Shown one piece after another: positions 8,753-18,242 of a stretch of 64,000 bases of DNA (position 1 is its first letter; every line of letters begins with the position of its first letter). The notes under the pieces were generated by a model. That model saw only the letters and a list, made by a program, of their open reading frames with translations. It searched no databases and was not told the origin of the DNA. Position numbers and translations under genes: made by a program. Source of the stretch: Sphingomonas sp. Y57 (GTDB taxonomy: Bacteria; Pseudomonadota; Alphaproteobacteria; Sphingomonadales; Sphingomonadaceae); the NCBI RefSeq assembly GCF_001015195.1, contig NZ_LDES01000093.1:1-64000 (forward strand), given 5' to 3'.

Positions 8753-9916
8753 TCAGGGACGCCCGCGCCGCGCCAGGAAACTCTCGCAAAAGCCCGTCCA
8801 GGACGCGATCAGCTTGGCACCCTTGAGCTTTGCCAGCCTCTCGCCCATCTGCGCGCGATAGGCATCGGCAATGAGATCGATGTCCCAACCGCCGCCCGCC
8901 GAGCGCGCGATCGCGGCAAGCGTATCGGAGCCAAAGCGGATCGTGCCGTCCGGGAAGGTGACCTCCCCTGCCCCGACCTTCTCCGTGGACACCAATGCAG
9001 CGACGGCGGCCTTCGTCACCGCCTCGACGGCTACGGTCTCGACATCGCCGTCGCGCCTTGCCTTCCTCCCCGCCGAGTGACGACCGATCTCCTCTACGGT
9101 CGCGATCTGGGCCGGGGCATCCTTGGGCTCAAAGCGGAATTCGATTTCGGTGACGGTTCTGCCCTGGCGGATCTCCCGCCACTCCACGCGAAAATGGGCG
9201 AGCTGATCTATTTCGGCCTTTGCCTTTTCGAGAACCTTGCGACGCAACTGCGCAAAGTCCTTGTAGACGTCCGGCGCGATACCGAGCAGCGCACGCAGCG
9301 CCGTCATGTCGCCCTTCCAGAGCGACTGGCGCCTATGCAGCCGTAGCGCCCCGATCTCGTACAGCTTGAGCGCATAGGTTGAACGAAAGCCGAGCACTGC
9401 CTGCCGGTTCAGGACCGCATAGGTCTCCGATTCCTGGATCAGTTTTCGGGCCTCGGGCGTGAACTCCCATTCAATCCACCCCGCGTCCGCGCCCTCCTCG
9501 TCTTCCGCTTCTTCACGCGATGACGAGATAAGCGAAAAGCGCAGGGTCGCCTTCTTGCCGCGCCAGGACTTGTCATCAACCGCGAAAAGCGTGCGATGGA
9601 GTTCCTCGAGCATATCCGAGATGCGTTCATTGCCTTTGTGACCGCGGCGAATGTCCGCCTTTCGCATCTTGTGCGGACGGTCCTCCCAAGCATCACCGCC
9701 CGCAGTCAAAATCATCAGCGCGAGCAGGCGCGAAGCGGTCAGGCTCAGCGACTGGCCTTTGACGAACTTGACCTCGACGATGCTGCCGGGCTTGGCGAAC
9801 TCGTCACCGCCCTTGGCCTGCAGGGCGGCAGCCACCCGCATCGCCCGTCCCGGAGAAGCATCATCACCGGTGGGAGAGGGCGTTACAGCGTGGTCTAGGG
9901 CTTGCTCGTCATCCAT
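8753..9916 (-). CDS. repA: Plasmid replication initiator, Rep_3 superfamily
   Basis: Initiator that would bind the upstream iterons to open the origin. Two winged-helix domains are inferred from the family. Recognisable blocks are SLSLTASRLLALMILTAGG, ADIRRGHKGNERISDMLEEL, WEFTPEARKLIQE and FRSTYALKLYEIGALRLHR, the last being the most typical Rep_3 block. The C-terminal part (about residues 300-387) contains KLKGAKLIASWTGFCESFL. Length 387 residues. It is transcribed toward parA-parB; iterons lie upstream (10011-10276), downstream (8701-8717) and within parB. Confidence 0.88.
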   Translation of the reverse strand: MDDEQALDHAVTPSPTGDDASPGRAMRVAAALQAKGGDEFAKPGSIVEVKFVKGQSLSLTASRLLALMILTAGGDAWEDRPHKMRKADIRRGHKGNERISDMLEELHRTLFAVDDKSWRGKKATLRFSLISSSREEAEDEEGADAGWIEWEFTPEARKLIQESETYAVLNRQAVLGFRSTYALKLYEIGALRLHRRQSLWKGDMTALRALLGIAPDVYKDFAQLRRKVLEKAKAEIDQLAHFRVEWREIRQGRTVTEIEFRFEPKDAPAQIATVEEIGRHSAGRKARRDGDVETVAVEAVTKAAVAALVSTEKVGAGEVTFPDGTIRFGSDTLAAIARSAGGGWDIDLIADAYRAQMGERLAKLKGAKLIASWTGFCESFLARRGRP

Positions 9917-10010
9917 GCCATGAAGTCTGCACCGATTCGTCCGGCGTGGGAGAAAACCTGCCTGACCTGTCCTCGTGCGTCAAGTCAGGGCAGGATAGAT
10001 GGCGGTTTCG

Positions 10011-10276
10011 GCCCCCAAGAGGTCAGGATAGAATTTCGCCCCGAAGTGGCAAAACATGAGGAAGTGCGCCGAGTCGCATTTCAATGCGCCCTTACGCACG
10101 CAAACGGCCGCACGTAGGCCAAAGAAGGTCCCTGACGAGCGGCATGGCGGACGAATCGTCCCCGAGCGAGGGTGGCCCCCATGCGGTCAGGAAGGCCCCA
10201 ACCGGTCAGGTTGCATCCCCCGACCGGTCAGGGAAGCGCCCCCACAAGGGCAGGCAAAATCCCCCGTCCGGTCAGG
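10011..10276 (+). repeat. Iteron array upstream of repA
   Basis: Direct repeats of the form CCCCC-N5-GTCAGG begin at 10176, 10195, 10217, 10239 and 10261, a spacing of 19, 22, 22 and 22 bases. A separate copy lies at 10012-10027. The second copy has CCCC and the fourth has GGCAGG. A 22-base pitch is two helical turns, as expected for initiator-binding iterons. Confidence 0.8.
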
Positions 10277-10400
10277 ATAAGCTTGCTCAAACCCGCAGAA
10301 ATGCTGTGCTTTCGGCCCCGTGAATCTGAATCCTTTTGAATCGGAAAAGCTTCCGCTGCGAGCAGCGGCGTTTTGATTCTTTTTATTTTGAGAAAGAGAT
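10277..10400. other. AT-richer stretch beside the iterons (origin opening region candidate)
   Basis: This 124-base stretch is markedly richer in A and T than its surroundings, with GAATCTGAATCC, TTTTGAATCGG and TTTTTATTTTGAG segments. Beside an iteron array it is the natural candidate for the DNA-unwinding element. I could not identify a convincing DnaA box. Confidence 0.45.
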
Positions 10401-10505
10401 CCGCGTCGCCTCATGCAATCGTTCAATCCCCCTGCCTGGAGGGATACGCGAAGTCGGCCCTCGACGATAGGCTGCCGACCAAATGACGTTGCGCATGGAG
10501 GGTGC

Positions 10506-10832
10506 ATGATCAACTTCGCCAAGTTCGAGATCATCGGCCGGATCGGAGAAATCGACGCACGGCCGAAGGTCACCCTGCTGTCGGTTTGCGCGAATTATCG
10601 CCGCAAGGGTGACGATAACGAATGGCAGGAAGACAGCCACTGGAACCGGGTCAGCGTGTTCAGCGAAGGCCAGCGGAAGCATATCGCCGACCGGGCTCAA
10701 GTCGGGGATCTCGTGCGCATAGCCGGGCGGCTCAAGGACAGCTCTTATGAACGCGACGGCGCGACGCACTACACAACCGATCGCATCGTCGAGGAATTCG
10801 GGATCCTGGCATCCAAAGGCATGCCGGGGTGA
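10506..10832 (+). CDS. Single-stranded DNA-binding protein (OB fold), short form
   Basis: SSB-like OB-fold protein of 108 residues. MINFAKFEIIGRIGEID begins the first strand; EDSHWNRVSVFSEGQ and LVRIAGRLKDSSYERDG match the SSB core. It ends soon after the fold (FGILASKGMPG) and lacks the acidic, phenylalanine-ending tail that normally recruits repair and replication proteins. The ATG at 10506 begins the conserved core; the frame is open upstream but has no better start. It lies beside the origin and 61 bases before the Toprim gene. Confidence 0.8.
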   Translation: MINFAKFEIIGRIGEIDARPKVTLLSVCANYRRKGDDNEWQEDSHWNRVSVFSEGQRKHIADRAQVGDLVRIAGRLKDSSYERDGATHYTTDRIVEEFGILASKGMPG

Positions 10833-10838
10833 AATACC

Positions 10839-10854
10839 GGGGAGGGGAGGGCGC
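10839..10854 (+). repeat. Purine-rich element GGGGAGGGGAGGGCGC, copy 1
   Basis: This G-rich run lies 40 bases before the start of the Toprim gene. It is one of five similar elements, each 40-90 bases before a backbone gene. Confidence 0.5.
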
Positions 10855-10893
10855 AATCAGCAGCGGCGCTCCACCACTTCCAAGGATTAGTCG

Positions 10894-11760
10894 ATGCCCA
10901 TAGCTGCTCCCCATCGCGCCAAAGCCATTGTCGAAGCCCTGGGTGGGACCTGGCGCGGTACGCGCGGCGAATGCCGGTGCCCGGCACATGACGATCATGG
11001 TCCCAGCCTGTCGGTACGCCTGGGCGAGCGGGCGATCCTGTTCCACTGCTTTGCCGGCTGCGACACGCGCGATGTTCTGGCTGCTTTGCGCCGGCGCAAA
11101 CTTCACGATGCCGAGCCGCTCACCATGCCGCGCCCGAAGGCGGCCGCGGACCATCGCGCTCTTGCACTTCGCCTATGGAAGGCGAGCCAGCCTATCGCCG
11201 GCTCTCCAGCGGCCGAATACCTGGCGGCGCGCGGTCTGCCGCCTCCCTATCCGCGTTGCCTGCGCTACAATCCGCGCACCATCGTCGGGGCCGGTGAGCG
11301 CCGCCGGTTCTTTCCCGCGATGATCGCCGCGGTCGAGAATGATCTGGGCGTCGTGGCCGTCCAGCGGACCTGCCTCGATCTCGCCGACATCCTGCACAAA
11401 CCCTTGCCAAAACCGAAGATTGCCCTTGGCCTTCTCGGCGACGCGGCCATTCGTCTGGCGCCGGCCGGCGAGGAGCTTGGCCTTGCCGAAGGCATCGAGG
11501 ACGCCCTTTCAGCAATGGCCTGGTTCGGAACGCCGACCTGGGCGCTGGGCGGGGTCGAACGCCTTGGGCTTGTCGCCATCCCCGAACGGGTCAAGCGTAT
11601 CATCGTCTATGGCGATCGCGGTGCCGCCGCTGCCGCCATGCTAAAAAAAGCCCGCCCGCATCTCACAGCCAATGGACGCGAAGTGGTGCTTCGGCTGCCG
11701 GAACGGCACGCGGACTGGAATGATGCTTGGCGTGTCCGCCGGGCCGCCGAGGCGGCCTGA
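10894..11760 (+). CDS. Toprim-domain protein with CHC2-like zinc finger (primase-like)
   Basis: A 288-residue protein resembling the small primase-like proteins of plasmids and phages. The N-terminal zinc finger is visible as CRCPAHDDHGPSLSV with HCFAGCD. The C-terminal half carries a degenerate Toprim domain: LAEGIEDALSAM fits the catalytic glutamate motif, and VKRIIVYGDRGAAA takes the place of the DxD motif, with only one aspartate clearly preserved. It is followed by the strawberry-notch gene in the same orientation. A role in plasmid lagging-strand priming or conjugative establishment is plausible but unproven. Confidence 0.78.
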   Translation: MPIAAPHRAKAIVEALGGTWRGTRGECRCPAHDDHGPSLSVRLGERAILFHCFAGCDTRDVLAALRRRKLHDAEPLTMPRPKAAADHRALALRLWKASQPIAGSPAAEYLAARGLPPPYPRCLRYNPRTIVGAGERRRFFPAMIAAVENDLGVVAVQRTCLDLADILHKPLPKPKIALGLLGDAAIRLAPAGEELGLAEGIEDALSAMAWFGTPTWALGGVERLGLVAIPERVKRIIVYGDRGAAAAAMLKKARPHLTANGREVVLRLPERHADWNDAWRVRRAAEAA

Positions 11761-11777
11761 GAGGGGAGGGGGCCTTC
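11761..11777 (+). repeat. Purine-rich element, copy 2
   Basis: GAGGGGAGGGGGCCTTC lies directly after the stop of the Toprim gene and 50 bases before the helicase gene. The same 17 bases occur at 16054-16070. A hairpin with CCTGGC/GCCAGG arms lies between it and the start codon. Confidence 0.55.
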
Positions 11778-11826
11778 AGACTGATGACCTGGCGCTGATG
11801 CCAGGTGTCAGACCTGGAGATGCCCC

Positions 11827-14800
11827 ATGGCCACACAACCCCTCGCGCTCACGCTGCCGCTCGATGATCCCGCCCGTATCGCTGCTCAAGGCATAGCCGA
11901 CCGGCTGTCCGAAGGACGTCCGGTTGCACGTAACGACCTCCTTGCCGAAATGGCCTCCGCCTTCGGTGGCTCGAGCGCCGATGGCCTGTGGTCATTGCGC
12001 GACGCCTACGATGTGCTCGAACTCGCGCAGGTCCTCCATCTGAAGAACGCGACGCTCCCGGCAGATGCGAATGCGCGGCTCGCCCAGCTGATCGCCATGA
12101 CGGCAGCGCTTCCCACGCAAAGCGTGCGTAGCGAAACGCAGGTCGCATTCCAGCAATTCTCGACACCGGCGCCGATCGGTTTCCTTGCCGCCAAGGCAGC
12201 CGCGATCACGGCACACGATATCGTGCTCGAGCCCTCGGCCGGGACAGGCCTCCTTGCCATAGACGCCCATCTCGCCGGCGCGCGCCTCCTTCTCAATGAG
12301 ATCGATGCCCGGCGCGCGCGTTTGCTGCGTCACGCCTTTCCCGAAGGCAGGCTGAGCACGCATGATGGCGAACTGATCGACGATATGCTCGATCGGCAAC
12401 TGGTGCCGAGCGTCGTACTCATCAATCCGCCCTTCTCGCGAAGCCAGGGGCGGGGGCGCGATCGACATGCCGCGCTTCGCCACTTGCGCTCCGCGCTGTT
12501 GCGGCTTGCTCCAGGCGGGCGCTGCGCCGTTATTCTCCCCGACCGCATCGAGACTGGGGACGCGGATTGGCTGCACGCCACCGCGGGCGCGCATGCCCGG
12601 CTGCATCTCGACCTGCCGCCCAATGCCTATGCCAAGCACGGCACCGGCCAGGCAGTCCAGCTCATACTCCTCGAAAAGGGCGGGGCAGGGGTCCCGGTCC
12701 CGCGCCAGACCTGCACGACGCTCGGCGCTGCGCTTGCGGTCATCGATGCGATGGCGACCCCATGCGCGCCGCAGCCGCAGCCGATCTCCCGCCCCAGCGG
12801 ATTGTTCCGGGGCCTCACGCGGCGGACCCGCCCCGTAGGCTCGCGTGTGGCGGTGACCCTGCCCACGACCCGCGCGGTCGCCTATCACCGTCTCGACGCG
12901 CCGGCGCCCGCGGGCGAACCGCAAGGGATTTACCTGCCCTATCGGCCGAGCCGTCTGCTGATTGCCGATGCCCGTGAGCACCCAAGCGCGCTGGTCGAAT
13001 CGCAGGCAATGGGATCGATTGCCGCACCCCCGGTCGCTTATGAACCCGTGCTGCCGGCCAGGATCTTGGACGACGGCCTGCTCTCGAACGCGCAGCTCGA
13101 AACGCTAATCTACGCTGGCGCGGCGTTCGAGCGCGATCTTCCCGGCCGGTTCGCATCCAGCGAGGAGGGTCTTTCGCTGTCGCCGGCAGAGGCCGGCAAC
13201 GCCTATCGGACCGGCTTTTTCCTTGGCGATGGCACGGGCGCCGGCAAGGGACGGCAGGTGGCAGGCGTCATCCTCGACCAGTGGTTGCGCGGCAACCGCC
13301 GCCACCTCTGGATATCCAAGAGCGAGACGCTGATCGAAGACGCTCGCCGCGACTGGTCGGCGCTTGGCGGCTTGCCGCTCGACATCCAGCATCTCAACCA
13401 GTGGAAGCTCGGCACCCCGATCGCGCTGGGCGATGGGATCCTCTTCCTGACCTATGCCACCCTGCGCTCCAACCGCGGCGACAGGGGCACGCGGCTGCGC
13501 CAGCTGATCGAATGGATGGGCGAGGATTTCAGCGGCGTCATCGTCTTCGACGAGGCGCATGAAATGGCCGGGGTGGCCGGCGGCGAGGGCCGGTTCGGCG
13601 CCACGAAAGGGTCCGAGCAGGGCATCGCCGGGGTCCGTCTGCAAAATCTCGCTCCGCGCGCCCGGATCCTCTACGCCTCGGCAACCGGCGCCTCGGACGT
13701 CAACAACCTCGCTTATGCGACACGCCTCGGATTGTGGGGACCGCAGACGGCCTTCGCCGACCGGCGGGCCTTCGTGGAATCCCTGCGCCGCGGCGGCATC
13801 GCGGCGATGGAATTGATCGCCCGCGACCTCAAGGCGCAGGGCCTCTATGCCGCGCGGGCGCTCAGCTTCGCCGGCGTCGAATATGACATCCTCGAGCATC
13901 GGCTCAGCGAAGAACAGATCGCCGTCTACAATGCCTATGCCGATGCCTGGGCGATCATTCACAACAATCTGCAGGCCGCGCTCGCCGCCACGCGCGTCAC
14001 CGACGGCTTCAGCGGTGCCACCTATAATAGCGGCGCGAAGGCCGCGGCATTGTCGATCTTCGAATCGACCAAGCAACGCTTCTTCGGCCAGATCCTGCTG
14101 TCGATGAAGCTGCCGTCGCTGATCCCGGCGATCGCCGCCGATCTCGCGCGCGGCGACTGCGCCGTAGTCCAGCTCGTGTCGACCTCGGAAGCGATGCTCG
14201 ATCGTGCCCTTGCCGACCTGTCCCCCGAGGAGCGGGCCTGGCTCGATATCGAGCTGTCCCCGCGCGAATTCCTGGTCGATTATCTGACGGCCGCCTTTCC
14301 GGTGCGCCAGATGCGCACCTATACCGACGATAGCGGCACAGTGCGCTCGGAACCGATGATCGACGAAGCCGGGCAGCCGGTGCTGTGCCGGGAAGCGATC
14401 GCCATGCGCGACCAACTCCTCGAGCAACTCTGTGCGCTGCCGGTGGTCGGCTCGGCGCTCGATCACATCATCGGGCATTTCGGGACGGAGGCAGTGGCCG
14501 AGGTGACGGGTCGCAGCCGGCGGATCATCGTCGATGCCGACGGACGTCAGCGGATCGAACGGCGCAGCGCGCGCACGAACCTCGCGGAGACCGACATCTT
14601 CATGCGCGGCGAAAAGCGCATCCTGATCTTCTCCGACGCCGGCGGCACGGGGCGGAGCTACCACGCCAGCCTCGACGCGCCCAATCAGAGCCGTCGCATC
14701 CACTATCTGCTCGAGCCCGGTTGGCGCGCGGACGCGGCGATCCAGGGGCTGGGCCGCACGCACCGCACCCACCAAGCCTGCCCGCCCTTGTTTCGGCCCG

Positions 14801-16026
14801 TTTCCACCGATTGCCGCGGCGAACGGCGGTTCATCTCGACCATCGCCCGGCGCCTCGACAGCCTGGGTGCACTGACCCGTGGCCAACGCCAGACCGGCGG
14901 GCAGGGACTTTTCGACCCCCGCGACAATCTGGAGTCCGACTTCGCGCGGGAATCGCTCGACCAGTGGTTCCGCCTGCTGTTCCAGGCAAAGCTCCAATCG
15001 GTGCGCTTTGATCAATTCCAGTCGCTCACCGGTTTGAACCTGGCCGGGGAGGGTGGGGGGCTCACCGAGACCTTGCTCACGATCCAGCGGTGGTTGAACC
15101 GCATCCTGGCACTGCGCATCGACCTGCAGAACGCGATCTTCGACGAATATCTGGGCTTGATCGAAGCACGGGTGGAAAAGGCCCGCGAGGCTGGCACCCT
15201 CGACCTTGGCGTCGAAACGATCGCGGCCGACCGTATTTCGATCCTCGGCCGGACGGTGATCCGGCGCGATCCCGTGAGCGGCGCCGAAACCGAGATCCTG
15301 CGTATCGAAACGGAGGAGCGATATCGGCCGCTGACCCTGGAGCGAGCGCATTGGCTTCTGGCCGACCCGGAAGCGCGCGGGTTGATCAACCCGCGTTCCG
15401 GCAAGGCCGCCATTTGCCGGCCGACTTTCTCGCTGACGGACGAAGAGGGGCGGACCGTGCGCCGCTATGAGCTGGTGCGGCCGACGCGCACCGAACGGCA
15501 CAGGCAGGACCTCTTCGCCGAAACCCATTGGACCGACGTGGACCGCGCGAGCTTCGACGAAGTCTGGCAGGCCGAATGCGAGGCGATGACCGCGCAGACG
15601 CGCACGCAGATCATCTATCTGGTCACCGGCCTGCTGCTCCCGGTCTGGGGCAAGCTGCCCGACGATCATGTCCAGGTCTGGCGGCTGACGAGCGATGACG
15701 GCCAGTCGCTTCTCGGGCGTCTTATTCCGGCGCCGCTGGTTGAGCGGATTGCCAGCGCATTCGGCATCTCGGCCCATGTCGAGATCGACCTCGGCGCGCG
15801 GGTCGAGCACGTCCGCACCTCGGGCGAGATCATGCCGATCGGAGCGCTGCGGCTGAAGCGCGCCTTGGTCGCCGGCGATCAACGCCTCGAATTGCTCGAC
15901 TGGAAGCCCGAGGCGCTGCCTCATCTCAAGGCGGCGGGCTGCTTCACCGAGATCATCCAGCACCGCACGCGGCTGTTCGTTCCCCCGAGCCGCGCCCTCG
16001 AGATCCTCGCCAGGATCACGGACTGA
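11827..16026 (+). CDS. Strawberry-notch-family methyltransferase-helicase
   Basis: A 1,399-residue two-part protein. Residues about 95-300 form a Rossmann methyltransferase-like domain with EPSAGTGLLAIDAHLAGA and the adenine-methylase-like NPPF box (VVLINPPFSRSQG). Residues about 450-1000 form a superfamily 2 helicase of the strawberry-notch type: Walker A-like GDGTGAGKGRQVAGV, DEAH box VIVFDEAHEM, SATGASD, and a C-terminal helicase region with FSDAGGTGRSYHA and GLGRTHRTHQ. Such proteins are common on alphaproteobacterial plasmids and phages. Suggested roles include DNA modification linked to remodelling, or protection from host defences; none follows from the sequence. A 1,062-residue antisense frame is a coding shadow. 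Confidence 0.87.
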   Translation: MATQPLALTLPLDDPARIAAQGIADRLSEGRPVARNDLLAEMASAFGGSSADGLWSLRDAYDVLELAQVLHLKNATLPADANARLAQLIAMTAALPTQSVRSETQVAFQQFSTPAPIGFLAAKAAAITAHDIVLEPSAGTGLLAIDAHLAGARLLLNEIDARRARLLRHAFPEGRLSTHDGELIDDMLDRQLVPSVVLINPPFSRSQGRGRDRHAALRHLRSALLRLAPGGRCAVILPDRIETGDADWLHATAGAHARLHLDLPPNAYAKHGTGQAVQLILLEKGGAGVPVPRQTCTTLGAALAVIDAMATPCAPQPQPISRPSGLFRGLTRRTRPVGSRVAVTLPTTRAVAYHRLDAPAPAGEPQGIYLPYRPSRLLIADAREHPSALVESQAMGSIAAPPVAYEPVLPARILDDGLLSNAQLETLIYAGAAFERDLPGRFASSEEGLSLSPAEAGNAYRTGFFLGDGTGAGKGRQVAGVILDQWLRGNRRHLWISKSETLIEDARRDWSALGGLPLDIQHLNQWKLGTPIALGDGILFLTYATLRSNRGDRGTRLRQLIEWMGEDFSGVIVFDEAHEMAGVAGGEGRFGATKGSEQGIAGVRLQNLAPRARILYASATGASDVNNLAYATRLGLWGPQTAFADRRAFVESLRRGGIAAMELIARDLKAQGLYAARALSFAGVEYDILEHRLSEEQIAVYNAYADAWAIIHNNLQAALAATRVTDGFSGATYNSGAKAAALSIFESTKQRFFGQILLSMKLPSLIPAIAADLARGDCAVVQLVSTSEAMLDRALADLSPEERAWLDIELSPREFLVDYLTAAFPVRQMRTYTDDSGTVRSEPMIDEAGQPVLCREAIAMRDQLLEQLCALPVVGSALDHIIGHFGTEAVAEVTGRSRRIIVDADGRQRIERRSARTNLAETDIFMRGEKRILIFSDAGGTGRSYHASLDAPNQSRRIHYLLEPGWRADAAIQGLGRTHRTHQACPPLFRPVSTDCRGERRFISTIARRLDSLGALTRGQRQTGGQGLFDPRDNLESDFARESLDQWFRLLFQAKLQSVRFDQFQSLTGLNLAGEGGGLTETLLTIQRWLNRILALRIDLQNAIFDEYLGLIEARVEKAREAGTLDLGVETIAADRISILGRTVIRRDPVSGAETEILRIETEERYRPLTLERAHWLLADPEARGLINPRSGKAAICRPTFSLTDEEGRTVRRYELVRPTRTERHRQDLFAETHWTDVDRASFDEVWQAECEAMTAQTRTQIIYLVTGLLLPVWGKLPDDHVQVWRLTSDDGQSLLGRLIPAPLVERIASAFGISAHVEIDLGARVEHVRTSGEIMPIGALRLKRALVAGDQRLELLDWKPEALPHLKAAGCFTEIIQHRTRLFVPPSRALEILARITD

Positions 16027-16053
16027 CCCGCGGCCGCGCCAAGCGACCGAAGA

Positions 16054-16070
16054 GAGGGGAGGGGGCCTTC
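16054..16070 (+). repeat. Purine-rich element, copy 3
   Basis: Identical over 17 bases to the element at 11761-11777; it ends 67 bases before the ParB-like gene. The following leader can pair CTGAG with CTCAG-like sequence. Confidence 0.55.
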
Positions 16071-16137
16071 GGCCGGGTGGGCCTGAGTGGCTCAAGCCGG
16101 CCGCCGAGGTCGGCGCAACCCTCGAAGGAGACAACCG

Positions 16138-18150
16138 ATGATCCAGTCCGTGAAGGTCAAGAACCTCTCGCTCTCGAAGGACAATGTCCGCAAATCCAAT
16201 CGCGATGCCGACCTCGACAGCCTCGCCGACAATATCGCCGCGCATGGCCTGTTGCAGAATCTCGTGGTCACGCCGCTCAAGAAGGCAGGACATTTCACCG
16301 TCAAGGCGGGTGGCCGCCGCTTGCGGGCGCTCCAGCGCCTGATCGATTCAGGGCGGCTTGCCGGGGACCATGAGGTTCAGGTGCTGGTGCTCGAGGATGA
16401 TGCCGGATCGGCCGAAGCGAGCCTTGCCGAGAATTTCCACCGCGTCGCGATGAACCCGGCGGATGAGTGCTCGGCTTTCAAGCACTTCCTCGACAAGGGC
16501 GCGAGCGCCGAGGATGTGGCGAAACGCTTCGGCGTCACGACCCGCTTCGTCGAGCAGCGGGTACGGCTTGCCGAACTGGCTCCCGCAGTTTTCGCGGCGC
16601 TGGCGGCGGGCGAGATCACGCTGGGGGTCGCCCAGGCTTATGCCGTCACGCCCGACGTCGATCGCCAGGCCCGCGTGTTCGAGAGCATGAGCCGGTCCTA
16701 TTATGGCGACAATCCCGACAATATCCGTCGTGCGCTCCTCAACGGGACGGTCAAGGCGACCGACGCCAAGGCACGGTTCGTCGGCCGCGACGCCTATGTC
16801 GGCGCGGGCGGCCGGATCGAGCGCGACCTGTTTGGCGAAGATGCGGACGAGAGCTGGATCGACGTGGAGCTCATCGAGCAGCTGGCCGCCCAGAAGCTTG
16901 AAGCGGCCGCGGAAGCGCTCGCTGCCGAACAGAAGCTGGCGTTCGTGACGCCGGTCCTCGCGACGCATGTGCCCTATGATATGGAGTGCCAGCTCCACGA
17001 ATATCATCCGCCGCTGCGCGAATTGAGTGGGGACGAGCAGGAGCGTGTCGATAGTCTCTCGGATGAGGGCGACGCGCTCATCCGCGAACTGGAGACCGAC
17101 CTCGAGGATGGCACGCCCGAGGCCGAGGCAGCGTCGGCGCGGCTCGCCGACATCGAGCGGGAACTCGATACGATCGAAGCGTCGCGCACGATGGTCGACG
17201 ATGCGATCAAGGACCAGCTGGGCACCTTCATCTATCTGGCGCCCGATGGCAGTCCGCGGGTGCACAGCCGCATGTTCAGCGAGCGCGCCATTCGTCAGGC
17301 GGGCGAGGACGCAGAACCCGAAGCACCGTCCGGCAAGGTCGCGGCCTCCCGGCTCAGCGCGACGCTGGTTGACGAACTCGCGACCCAGCGCCGGCAGATC
17401 CTGGCGGCCCATGTCGCCTCGGATGCCGGGTTCGCGCTCGATCTCACGATATTCCTGATGGCGCACCGGACGGTGTTCGCCAGCAGCTATGTCCGGGACC
17501 ACTCGACGCTGCAGGCGGCGGCCGCGAGCTTCCCGATCGCCAGCTTCCGCGATGAAGGCAGCGCGGCGAGCAATGTCCTGACCGAACAGCGCCAGGCGCT
17601 CGATGTGAGCTGGGCAGGCGGGAACACGCTGTCGTCCCGCTTCGATGCCTTCCGGCAACTGGATGAACAGGCGCGCGCCGATTGGCTCGCCCATGTTCTG
17701 GCGCAGACGCTCGAGCCGACACTCAACGTCGACGATGGCGGGCGCCGCAACGGCTTCCACGATCATCTCGGACGGCTGCTCGACATTGATGTCGCGCAAT
17801 GGTGGCGGCCCGATGCCCAGAACTTCTTTGGGCGGGTGAAGAAGGACGTCATGCTCGAAGCGCTCGACGAAATCGGCGGGCCGGTGCTGCGCGGCCGATA
17901 CAAGGACGCCAAGAAGGGTGACCTTGCCAATGCCTGCGCTGCGCTCTGTTCGGGGCAGGGCATCGTCGAGGCCGAAGTCCGGGAAAAGGCGCTTTCCTGG
18001 CTGCCCGACGAGATGCGGTTCGGCGGGATCGAAAAGCCCGAAAGCTTCCGGAGCTATTCCGCTTTCCTCAGCGATGAAGACGACAGCGACGGCGGGGCAG
18101 GGGAGATCGCCCGCGATGGCGATGCTGGCGACCTCGAACAGGCCGCCTGA
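16138..18150 (+). CDS. Large ParB/Spo0J-like nuclease-domain protein
   Basis: A 670-residue protein with a ParB N-terminal domain at about residues 1-110 (SDNVRKSNRD-like start, HGLLQNLVVTPLK, VKAGGRRLRALQRL, LAENFHRVAMNP). A helix-turn-helix follows (DVAKRFGVTTRFVEQRVRLAEL). The long acidic C-terminal part (residues 250-670) has no domain I recognise. It is distinct from the partition ParB at 6295-7311 and has no ParA beside it. Related proteins sit next to strawberry-notch and antirestriction genes on sphingomonad plasmids, pointing to a role in DNA transfer or modulation rather than segregation. The start at 16138 follows AAGGAG. Confidence 0.82.
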   Translation: MIQSVKVKNLSLSKDNVRKSNRDADLDSLADNIAAHGLLQNLVVTPLKKAGHFTVKAGGRRLRALQRLIDSGRLAGDHEVQVLVLEDDAGSAEASLAENFHRVAMNPADECSAFKHFLDKGASAEDVAKRFGVTTRFVEQRVRLAELAPAVFAALAAGEITLGVAQAYAVTPDVDRQARVFESMSRSYYGDNPDNIRRALLNGTVKATDAKARFVGRDAYVGAGGRIERDLFGEDADESWIDVELIEQLAAQKLEAAAEALAAEQKLAFVTPVLATHVPYDMECQLHEYHPPLRELSGDEQERVDSLSDEGDALIRELETDLEDGTPEAEAASARLADIERELDTIEASRTMVDDAIKDQLGTFIYLAPDGSPRVHSRMFSERAIRQAGEDAEPEAPSGKVAASRLSATLVDELATQRRQILAAHVASDAGFALDLTIFLMAHRTVFASSYVRDHSTLQAAAASFPIASFRDEGSAASNVLTEQRQALDVSWAGGNTLSSRFDAFRQLDEQARADWLAHVLAQTLEPTLNVDDGGRRNGFHDHLGRLLDIDVAQWWRPDAQNFFGRVKKDVMLEALDEIGGPVLRGRYKDAKKGDLANACAALCSGQGIVEAEVREKALSWLPDEMRFGGIEKPESFRSYSAFLSDEDDSDGGAGEIARDGDAGDLEQAA

Positions 18151-18163
18151 GGCGAACGCCTAA

Positions 18164-18193
18164 CGGCGGGCGGCGCTTTCGTGTCGCCCGCCG
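18164..18193 (+). terminator. GC hairpin after the ParB-like gene
   Basis: CGGCGGGCG (18164-18172) pairs with CGCCCGCCG (18185-18193) across a 12-base loop, 14 bases after the stop codon. No T-run follows directly, so it may be a transcript-stabilising or attenuating hairpin rather than a full terminator. Confidence 0.4.
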
Positions 18194-18242
18194 CCCTTCA
18201 TCGGCGGCGCTGAGGCAGCCGCTTTTTCACGGAGTATCCACC

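Noticed and set aside
13105-16293. Open frame of 1,062 codons on the minus strand
   Set aside because: It is antisense to the strawberry-notch gene; its translation is low-complexity and shows no family motif, as expected from third-position GC bias.
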